In this document: positions 41,220-47,821 of the stretch, one piece after another
How positions within the stretch are numbered: the stretch's first letter is position 1
Layout: each line of letters starts with the position of its first letter
Assembly: GCA_934504345.1 (NCBI GenBank)
Contig: CAKSVR010000004.1
Span: forward strand, 1-64,000
Direction: 5' to 3'
DNA: 64,000 bases
DNA from: an uncultured Agathobaculum sp.
GTDB lineage: Bacteria; Bacillota; Clostridia; Oscillospirales; Butyricicoccaceae
Position numbers and translations under genes: made by a program
Notes under the pieces: model-generated
Told to the model about the DNA's origin: nothing
What the model saw: the letters and a program-made list of their open reading frames with translations, nothing else
Database searches by the model: none

Positions 41220-41432
41220 TTACGGGGAATTCGTATCGTCTACGATCCGAAACACGATCTCTACCGGCGGCGTTTCCTTTTGTTCGCCGCCTAGCATCAC
41301 ACCTTTGCCGACCGTCCGGTCGAGGATCTCCTTGATGGCGCTGAGTCGGCTGTTCGCGGGCGCTTCTGCATCGTCCGCGATGTCGTACAGCATCCGGATC
41401 AGCCGGTCCGGCCTTTCGTTTTCGCTGCACAT
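41220..41432 (-). CDS. Small terminase-like ORF, first gene of the cassette
   Basis: A 70-residue, mostly helical protein (ERPDRLIRMLYDIADDAEAP, NSRLSAIKEILDRTVGKGVM) directly upstream of and overlapping the large terminase frame, the usual place of a small terminase. It is shorter than typical TerS (120-170) and shows no clear helix-turn-helix. AAAGGAGG precedes the ATG. It is 27 bases downstream of the -10 of the SOS-type promoter. Confidence 0.55.
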   Translation of the reverse strand: MCSENERPDRLIRMLYDIADDAEAPANSRLSAIKEILDRTVGKGVMLGGEQKETPPVEIVFRIVDDTNSP

Positions 41433-41458
41433 TGTGTCACCTCCTTTCGATGAGCCTA

Positions 41459-41499
41459 AGAATAGGAGCAGATCGCCGATTTGTCAAGAACAAATGTTC
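41459..41499 (-). promoter_or_regulatory. SOS-type promoter of the phage cassette (LexA/DinR box abutting -35)
   Basis: On the minus strand TTGACA (41482-41487) and TATTCT (41459-41464) have 17-base spacing. Directly upstream, touching the -35, lies GAAC-ATTT-GTTC (41488-41499), a perfect half-site pair of the Gram-positive LexA/DinR box. LexA bound there would occlude polymerase. All nine cassette genes lie downstream on the same strand. Confidence 0.75.
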
Positions 41500-41522
41500 G
41501 ATTTTTTCTTTCTTGCAATTTA

Positions 41523-41550
41523 TTGACTACTGCGGTATGCTGAATAGGAT
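41523..41550 (+). promoter_or_regulatory. Candidate promoter for the HAD hydrolase gene
   Basis: TTGACT (41523-41528) and TAGGAT (41545-41550) are 16 bases apart, 27 bases before the ATG. It is divergent from the SOS-type promoter, whose LexA box starts 24 bases upstream. Confidence 0.5.
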
Positions 41551-41577
41551 AGGAAAATTTATTCAGGGGGAAAGAAG

Positions 41578-42399
41578 ATGAAAAAGATCGACCTTATCGC
41601 GCTCGACCTTGACGGCACGGCGCTCAACCCGCAGAATCAGGTATCTCCGGCCACAGCCGATGCCGTGCGCCGCGCCCGCGAGAGCGGCATTCACGTTGTC
41701 GTGTCCACCGGCCGCATCTGCGGAGAGGCGCGCGACTTCGCGCTCATGCTCGGCGCGGACGACCGGATGGTGACCTCGGGCGGCGCAACGCTGTCCAGCG
41801 TGTCGCAGGAGCGCTGCACCATGCGGATGTCCATGCCGTGGGAGGCCGCCGTGCGCGCTTCGGCAGTCGTCGAGCGCATCGGCATGATCACCATGGTGTA
41901 CGTTGGCGAAACGCTGCTCATCACGCCGTATGACGATATGGAATTTGGCAAATACAAGTCGAACGAGGGCTATCTGAGCTCGAAAAAGGTTGTCCCATCG
42001 GTGGCGGAATACATCGCCACGAACCATATTTCAGTGGATAAAATGTTCATCCGCAGTCAGGAGCCGGTCATGCTGACCCGTGCCCGCGCACAGCTCGAGC
42101 AGATACCGGGCATCCGCGTGATGAGCTCCGCGACCGACAACCTCGAGGTCATCACGCCTGCCGCCGACAAGGGAACCGCCCTCGGTATGCTGTGCCGTGA
42201 GCTCGGCACCGACCTTGACCACGCCGCTGCCATCGGCGACAGTGAGAACGACCTCGAAATGCTTCAGGCCGTGGCCCTGCCCATCGCGATGGGAAATGCG
42301 AGTGCGGCGGTCAAAACGCTGTGTCTGCGCGAAACGCTCACCAACGCGCAGGACGGTGTCGCCGCTGCCATCGACCGCATCATCGCGGAGAATGGCTGA
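41578..42399 (+). CDS. Cof-type HAD-IIB family phosphatase
   Basis: A 273-residue haloacid-dehalogenase phosphatase. Motif I DLDGTALN near residue 10 carries the nucleophilic Asp, motif II is VVSTGR, motif III includes the Lys of ADKGTALGML, and motif IV is AIGDSENDLEML. The cap domain spans residues about 85-190. Such enzymes dephosphorylate sugar phosphates or flavin precursors; the substrate cannot be read from sequence. GGGGGAAAG precedes the ATG. Confidence 0.92.
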   Translation: MKKIDLIALDLDGTALNPQNQVSPATADAVRRARESGIHVVVSTGRICGEARDFALMLGADDRMVTSGGATLSSVSQERCTMRMSMPWEAAVRASAVVERIGMITMVYVGETLLITPYDDMEFGKYKSNEGYLSSKKVVPSVAEYIATNHISVDKMFIRSQEPVMLTRARAQLEQIPGIRVMSSATDNLEVITPAADKGTALGMLCRELGTDLDHAAAIGDSENDLEMLQAVALPIAMGNASAAVKTLCLRETLTNAQDGVAAAIDRIIAENG

Positions 42400-42423
42400 G
42401 CCGCTGAATTTACACAAAAACAG

Positions 42424-42452
42424 TGGTATTCAAACCGGTAATATGCTATAAT
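42424..42452 (+). promoter_or_regulatory. Extended -10 promoter upstream of ftsK
   Basis: TATAAT (42447-42452) is preceded by TGC (extended -10) and a weak TGGTAT -35 at 17-base spacing. A hairpin TCTCCGC-ATAC-GGCGGAGA follows in the leader at about 42465. Confidence 0.6.
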
Positions 42453-42559
42453 ATACTTGCAGAATCTCCGCATACGGCGGAGAAACGCGCATTTTTGTCC
42501 GTTTGGGGCGAATCTGCGCCGTATGACGAATTTCAAAGAAAGTGAAAGGATAGAAGCCA

Positions 42560-45121
42560 TTGGCTGCAAGGAAAACAACGACAAAAAAATCGACAAAGAC
42601 CGCCTCCAGAAGCAAGCGGGCGCCCGAGCCGCCGGAGGAGGGCCCGCTGCTCTCGCGTGCGGCGTGGGGAGCGATATGGGGAGCACTCGGCGTGATATGC
42701 CTGCTGGCGCTGCTGCCGATCGACGGCGTGCTGCTCAAGTGGCTGCACCGCGGCATTGCGGCGCTGATCGGCCGGGGTGCGCTGCTCATGCCGTTCGCGC
42801 TGATCGCGCTGTCCGTGCTGCTGTTCATGCGCCCGAAAGGCCCGGTGCGCCTGCGCGGAACGTGCATCGTGCTGCTGCCGGTGCTGCTGGGCGGCATCGT
42901 GCACGCCTTCACCTGCGCGAATGCCTACGACCTGTCCATGCACACGCTGGCCGCGCTGCTCACCACCGGCATGGAGGGAGCCTCGGGCGGTCTGCTGTCC
43001 GGCGGGCTGTATATCCTGCTCGAGTGGGGCCTGTCCTCCATCGGCGCACTGTTCGTGCTCATCCTGCTCATGATTGCAGCGTTGATGGCGGCGTGCCGCA
43101 TCACGCCGCAGGCGCTCATCGAGATGTTCCGTCCGCCCGAGTACGAATACGAGGACGAGGCGGAGCGCGAATACTACGAAGCGCCCGTACAGCTGCCGAA
43201 CCTCCATGAAGCGGCCGCAGCGGCGGCACAGCGCCGAGAGGAGCGCCGTGCACACCGTAAAACCGACTTTGACATCCCGATAGACACCGAGCCGCCCGGA
43301 GAGGATAAGCCGGGCGAGGAGCTTATCGATCCGCACAAGCGCAAGGGCAAGGCCATCGCGCCGGACGAATATCTGCGTTCGCTGCGCGATAACGTGAAGA
43401 AAAAGGCGGGCAGCATCATGGATCTCGTCGAGAACAAGCAGCCGGAGGAAGAACCGGCGCCTGTTCCCGCGCCGGAGTCCGCAGCCGCGCCTGCTCCTGA
43501 GCCTGCATCGGCTTCCAAGTCGAAAAAGACCGAAAACATCTCGGACACCGAGCAGGAAGCCATGAATATCGCCATCGACGAGAGCCAGAAAGCGCCCATG
43601 CCGGTCTACGACTATCCGCCGCTCGACCTGCTGACACAGGGCAAGCACGCCTCTGTCGCGGGTGCAGAAGCCGAGCTGCGCGAGAACTCCGCGTGCCTGC
43701 TCGATACGCTCGACTCGTTCAACATCGAGGCGCAGATCATCGGCATCGTGCGCGGCCCGTCCGTCACCCGCTTTGAGCTGACCATCCCGCGCGGCATTAA
43801 AATCTCGCGCATCACCGCCCTGTCGGACGATATTGCGCTGTCGCTCGGTGCGGCGAACGTGCGTATCGCGCCTATCCCGGATAAGGTCGCGGTCGGCATC
43901 GAGGTGCCGAACAAGACGGTCAATACCGTCTTTATCCGCGAGTGTATCGGCTCTCCGGCGTTCGCGAATGCGAAAAGCCGCCTGTCCTTTGCCGTCGGCA
44001 AGGACATCACCGGCAAGCCGGTCATCGGTGACATCGCCAAGATGCCGCATATGCTCATCGCCGGTACGACCGGCTCCGGTAAGTCGGTGTGCATCAACTC
44101 CATGCTGATCTCGCTGCTTTACAAGTCCACGCCGGAGGAGGTCCGCCTCATTATGGTAGACCCGAAGATGGTCGAGCTGGGCAACTACAACGGCATCCCG
44201 CATCTGCTCATCCCGGTCGTCACCGACCCGAAAAAGGCCGCCGGTGCGCTCAACTGGGCAGTCGGGGAGATGGAACGCCGCTACAAGCTGTTCGCGGATC
44301 ATCAGGTGCGTAATCTGGTCGGCTATAACGACCTTATGCGCGCGGAAAAGGCCAAGGCCGAGCAGGCCGAGGACGGAACGCCCGAGCAGTATCAGGTGCT
44401 CCCGCAGATCGTCATCGTTATCGACGAGCTGGCCGACCTGATGATGGTCGCCGCCAAGGAGGTCGAGAACTCCATCTGCCGTATCGCGCAGAAAGCGCGT
44501 GCCGCAGGTATGCACCTCGTTGTCGCGACCCAGCGACCGTCTGCGGACGTTATCACCGGCATCATGAAAGCGAATATCCCGTCGCGCATCGCGTTTGCGG
44601 TAGCCAGCCAGATCGAATCCCGCATCATTCTGGATACGACCGGCGCGGAAAAGCTGATCGGCAAGGGCGATATGCTCTACGCGCCGCTCGGCGAGGGCAA
44701 ACCGACCCGTGTACAGGGCTGCTTTATCTCCAACGAGGAGATTGAGGCTGTCATTGCCCGCATCAAGGAAACCAGCACTGCCGAGTACAGCGAGGAGATC
44801 CTCGAGCACATCGAGCAGCAGGCCGAGCAGGTGGGCAATAACAAGGGCGGCAGCAGCGGCGGCACGAACGACCCGGGCGACGATGAGGATGAGCTCATCG
44901 AAGAAGCCATCGATGTCATCATGGACTGTCGTCAGGCATCCACATCCATGCTCCAGCGCCGTCTGAAGCTGGGCTACTCGAGAGCGGCGCGCATCATCGA
45001 CCAGATCGAGGAGCGCGGCATCATCGGCCCGTCCGAGGGCTCCAAGCCGCGCCAGATACTCATTTCGCGTGAGGACTGGCAGGAGATGAAGTTACGCAGA
45101 ACCATGCCGCTCGACAAGTAG
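42560..45121 (+). CDS. DNA translocase FtsK/SpoIIIE
   Basis: An 853-residue motor that pumps DNA through the division or sporulation septum. It has a basic N-terminus, four transmembrane helices (about residues 30-180), a long low-complexity linker (about 200-330), the alpha domain, the RecA-like beta domain with Walker A GTTGSGKSVCINSML and Walker B IVIVIDELADLMM, and a C-terminal winged-helix gamma domain (DVIMDCRQASTSMLQRRLKLGYSRAARIID) that reads KOPS/SRS. The first codon appears to be TTG at 42560 with GAAAGGA upstream; MAARKTTTKKSTKT is a plausible start. FtsK and SpoIIIE cannot be told apart here. Confidence 0.93.
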   Translation: MAARKTTTKKSTKTASRSKRAPEPPEEGPLLSRAAWGAIWGALGVICLLALLPIDGVLLKWLHRGIAALIGRGALLMPFALIALSVLLFMRPKGPVRLRGTCIVLLPVLLGGIVHAFTCANAYDLSMHTLAALLTTGMEGASGGLLSGGLYILLEWGLSSIGALFVLILLMIAALMAACRITPQALIEMFRPPEYEYEDEAEREYYEAPVQLPNLHEAAAAAAQRREERRAHRKTDFDIPIDTEPPGEDKPGEELIDPHKRKGKAIAPDEYLRSLRDNVKKKAGSIMDLVENKQPEEEPAPVPAPESAAAPAPEPASASKSKKTENISDTEQEAMNIAIDESQKAPMPVYDYPPLDLLTQGKHASVAGAEAELRENSACLLDTLDSFNIEAQIIGIVRGPSVTRFELTIPRGIKISRITALSDDIALSLGAANVRIAPIPDKVAVGIEVPNKTVNTVFIRECIGSPAFANAKSRLSFAVGKDITGKPVIGDIAKMPHMLIAGTTGSGKSVCINSMLISLLYKSTPEEVRLIMVDPKMVELGNYNGIPHLLIPVVTDPKKAAGALNWAVGEMERRYKLFADHQVRNLVGYNDLMRAEKAKAEQAEDGTPEQYQVLPQIVIVIDELADLMMVAAKEVENSICRIAQKARAAGMHLVVATQRPSADVITGIMKANIPSRIAFAVASQIESRIILDTTGAEKLIGKGDMLYAPLGEGKPTRVQGCFISNEEIEAVIARIKETSTAEYSEEILEHIEQQAEQVGNNKGGSSGGTNDPGDDEDELIEEAIDVIMDCRQASTSMLQRRLKLGYSRAARIIDQIEERGIIGPSEGSKPRQILISREDWQEMKLRRTMPLDK

Positions 45122-45122
45122 C

Positions 45123-45240
45123 AGTAATGGAAAATGGAGAATGGATAATTGAGAATGAATGAGCGCCGCTGTGCGGCGAATTAAATCATCGCGCTTTGCG
45201 CGATACCGCAATTTTCAATTTTCCATTTTCAATTCTCAAT
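45123..45240. repeat. AT-rich inverted repeat element with internal GC hairpins
   Basis: The left arm (ATGGAAAATGGAGAATGGAT type) and right arm (TTTTCCATTTTCAATTCTCA type) enclose GCCGCTGTGCGGC and ATCGCGCTTTGCGCGAT. The plan and one insert are shared with 21703-21823. Confidence 0.75.
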
Positions 45241-45272
45241 TCGTATACAATTCTCTCAGGAGGTTAATTACT

Positions 45273-45767
45273 ATGCAAAAGATTAACATTGCCGAAAAGT
45301 CCTTTAACCCGTTCGACCTGATCGGCCAGAAGTGGATGCTCATTTCCGCGGGCACCGAGGATAAGTGGAACACCATGACCGCCAGCTGGGGTGCAGTCGG
45401 CGTGATGTGGGGCAAGCCGAGCGCGACCTGCTACATCCGCAAGAGCCGCTTCACCAAGGAGTTTGTCGATGCGGGCGAGTATTTCACCCTGACCGTGCTC
45501 AAGGACGGCCACCGCGATGCGCTGAACAAGATGGGCTCCAAGTCCGGCCGTGACATGGATAAGATGCATGAGAGCGGCCTTACGCCGGTATTTGTCGAGG
45601 GTCAGCCGACCTTTGAGGAGGCCGAGCTGGTGCTGATCTGCCGCAAGCGCGGCGTGACCGACATCGCGCCGGACGATATGGACAAGGAAGTGCAGGACAA
45701 GTGGTACGGCGATCACGACTACCACACCATGTACATCGGTGAGATCGTAGCGGCCTACGAGAACTGA
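45273..45767 (+). CDS. Flavin reductase-like FMN-binding protein
   Basis: A 164-residue protein of the flavin reductase-like split-barrel family. Residues 18-60 (QKWMLISAGTEDKWNTMTAS, WGAVGVMWGKPSATCYIRKS) form the FMN-binding start and FTLTVLKDGHRDALNKMGSK the next conserved block. Members either reduce flavins or carry FMN; the substrate is unknown. CAGGAGG precedes the ATG at 45273. A GC hairpin at about 45818-45838 follows the gene. Confidence 0.85.
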   Translation: MQKINIAEKSFNPFDLIGQKWMLISAGTEDKWNTMTASWGAVGVMWGKPSATCYIRKSRFTKEFVDAGEYFTLTVLKDGHRDALNKMGSKSGRDMDKMHESGLTPVFVEGQPTFEEAELVLICRKRGVTDIAPDDMDKEVQDKWYGDHDYHTMYIGEIVAAYEN

Positions 45768-45884
45768 TTTCACAGAAAATTCACCAATTCCACAAGAAAA
45801 CGGTGTATCATAAAGCACAGGGCCGCAATGCGGCCCTGTATTCCCATTCAACTATTGATACCTCAAAAGGGAGGAGCGCAGTTC

Positions 45885-47519
45885 GTGAAAAAACGATTGC
45901 TCAGCCTGTTCACAGCCGCTGCGCTGCTGATCGGGATGCTGCCCGCAGCCTTTGCGGGCTATGAAAACTTTACCGTCAAAACGGCCTATCCGGCCGGACA
46001 GTTCACCGATGTGCCCGCGACCGAGTGGTACGCGGAGAATGTCCGTGCGGCGTATGAGTACGGCCTTGTGGACGGCGTGAGCGCCACAAAGTTCAGCCCG
46101 GACAGCTATCTGACGGTCGCACAGGCCATCAAGCTGGCGGCGTGCCTGCACAGCGTATACACGAACGGTACGTCGGAATTTGCATCCGCGCGGCCGTGGT
46201 ATCAGCCGTATGTCAATTATGCACTGGAGAACGGCATCATCGCCTCGACCTACACGGATTACGAAAAAAAGGCGACCCGAGCTGTCTTTGCCGCCATCCT
46301 CGGCAACGCTCTCCCGGCGGAGGCGCTCGAGGAGATCAATTCCATTCCGGATAACGGCATCGCGGACGTATCCTCGACGGCGACCTACGCCGCGCAGGTC
46401 TACCGTCTGTATCGGGCTGGCGTGCTCACCGGCAGCAACAGTGCACACGATTTCAAGCCCAGCACCTACATCAAGCGCAGCGAAGTCGCGGCCATCGTCA
46501 CCCGTATGGCGGACCCGACCCTGCGTAAGTCGTTCAGCATCGAGGTCAGCACCGGCATGACGGCGAACGAGATCTACGACGCCTGTGTGCCTGCCATCTT
46601 TAAGCTGTACGCCTATGACTACAAGAATAACATCCTCGGCATCGGCAGCGGCGTTGTGCTCAGCTCGCGCGGCGATGCTGTGACCTGCGGCCATCTGGTC
46701 AACGGCGTATACCGCCTCGTGGCGCAGATGTACGACGGCACCAAGCGCGAGGTCAGCATTTACAGCTTTGATGCGGATGCGGACATTGCCCATATCCGTG
46801 TTGTCGGCAGCACGCTGCCGTATCTGGACGTTTCCACCGAGGTCAGCACGGGCGACACGGTCTACGCGCTCGGCTATCCGGGCGGCGGCACGGCTAAGGT
46901 GGCGACCGGCAAGGTGCTCGACCCGGAAAACGATGATTACCTTGCGCCGATGATCGAAAGCAGCGCGCAGGTCATCAGCGGCAACTCGGGCGGCGCTCTC
47001 ATCAATGACGAGGGCAAGGTCGTGGGCATCACGGTCAGCAGCAATGCGGGCGGCGTGCCGTCCTACTCGGTGCCTATCCGTTATCTCAGCAATCTGAGCA
47101 GCAGCGGCGACCCGGTTTCGCCCGGCGAGTACAGCCGCCAGCACAAGCCGGCAGCCTCGCAGTGCTATGCGGGCCATTATCCGGTGCCGGATTTCGGCAC
47201 GGTGACGGATGTGCCGCAGCTCGGTGTGGTCAAGAGCGGCAGCACGACAACCTACTATTACAGCCTTGAGGCGGTGCGCTCGGGCAGCAAGCTGCTGCTC
47301 AAATACTACGCGGCGCTGGGTGAGAACACGTTCTACCAGTTCAGCGGCAGCGGCTTCACCTCGTCGGCCGGATACCCGTATTCGGTCAAGCTGTACGAAA
47401 CAACTTATCAGGGCATCCCGGCCATCAGTGTCGCGGTTTCCAGCCTTGCAACGGCATCTATCGGCGGTCTGGTACAGACTGCCGATTTTCTTTTGCAGGA
47501 ATTTGTGCAGTATGCATAA
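45885..47519 (+). CDS. Secreted S-layer-homology protein with HtrA-type protease domain
   Basis: A 544-residue exported protein. It starts at GTG (45885) behind AAAGGGAGG with a signal peptide (KKRLLSLFTAAALLIGMLPAAFA). SLH-like repeats cover about residues 35-225 (FTDVPATEWYAENVRAAYEY, then IADVSSTATYAAQVYRLYRA). Residues about 250-410 are a trypsin-like protease with His in TCGHLV, Asp in DADADIAHI and Ser in ISGNSGGALIN. The last 110 residues are unassigned. SLH domains usually anchor proteins to the cell wall, so it should act at the surface. Confidence 0.85.
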   Translation: MKKRLLSLFTAAALLIGMLPAAFAGYENFTVKTAYPAGQFTDVPATEWYAENVRAAYEYGLVDGVSATKFSPDSYLTVAQAIKLAACLHSVYTNGTSEFASARPWYQPYVNYALENGIIASTYTDYEKKATRAVFAAILGNALPAEALEEINSIPDNGIADVSSTATYAAQVYRLYRAGVLTGSNSAHDFKPSTYIKRSEVAAIVTRMADPTLRKSFSIEVSTGMTANEIYDACVPAIFKLYAYDYKNNILGIGSGVVLSSRGDAVTCGHLVNGVYRLVAQMYDGTKREVSIYSFDADADIAHIRVVGSTLPYLDVSTEVSTGDTVYALGYPGGGTAKVATGKVLDPENDDYLAPMIESSAQVISGNSGGALINDEGKVVGITVSSNAGGVPSYSVPIRYLSNLSSSGDPVSPGEYSRQHKPAASQCYAGHYPVPDFGTVTDVPQLGVVKSGSTTTYYYSLEAVRSGSKLLLKYYAALGENTFYQFSGSGFTSSAGYPYSVKLYETTYQGIPAISVAVSSLATASIGGLVQTADFLLQEFVQYA

Positions 47520-47821
47520 CGGGATGCATCATCACTGGCGCGGGATGCATTTTCGCCCAAAATGCCATAAAAATAAAGAAAAGCGGGCAATCGCAAAATA
47601 AAAAACGAGTAAAATTTGCAATAAATAAAAATCCTAAAATTTACGCAAACGATTGAGTTGACGATGAAAATGCATGATTAGTCAAATTGCACAATATATT
47701 TCCTGCAAATCGGTATAATACTCCAATGGAATATTTCACCGTGAACGTGCTATAATGTGCTTGCGCGATAAAGAGAATGAGTACAAGAGAGAGCATCAAT
47801 CGAAACGGAGGAAATACCCAA
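47520..47821 (+). promoter_or_regulatory. AT-rich intergenic region with ppdK promoter
   Basis: This 302-base gap holds no gene. The best promoter element is an extended -10 TGC-TATAAT at 47748-47756, about 65 bases before the ppdK ATG; a second TATAAT lies at 47714-47719 without a matching -35. Near 47522 a CGGGATGCAT word occurs twice, spaced by 22 bases. The rest is A/T-rich without clear structure. Confidence 0.5.
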
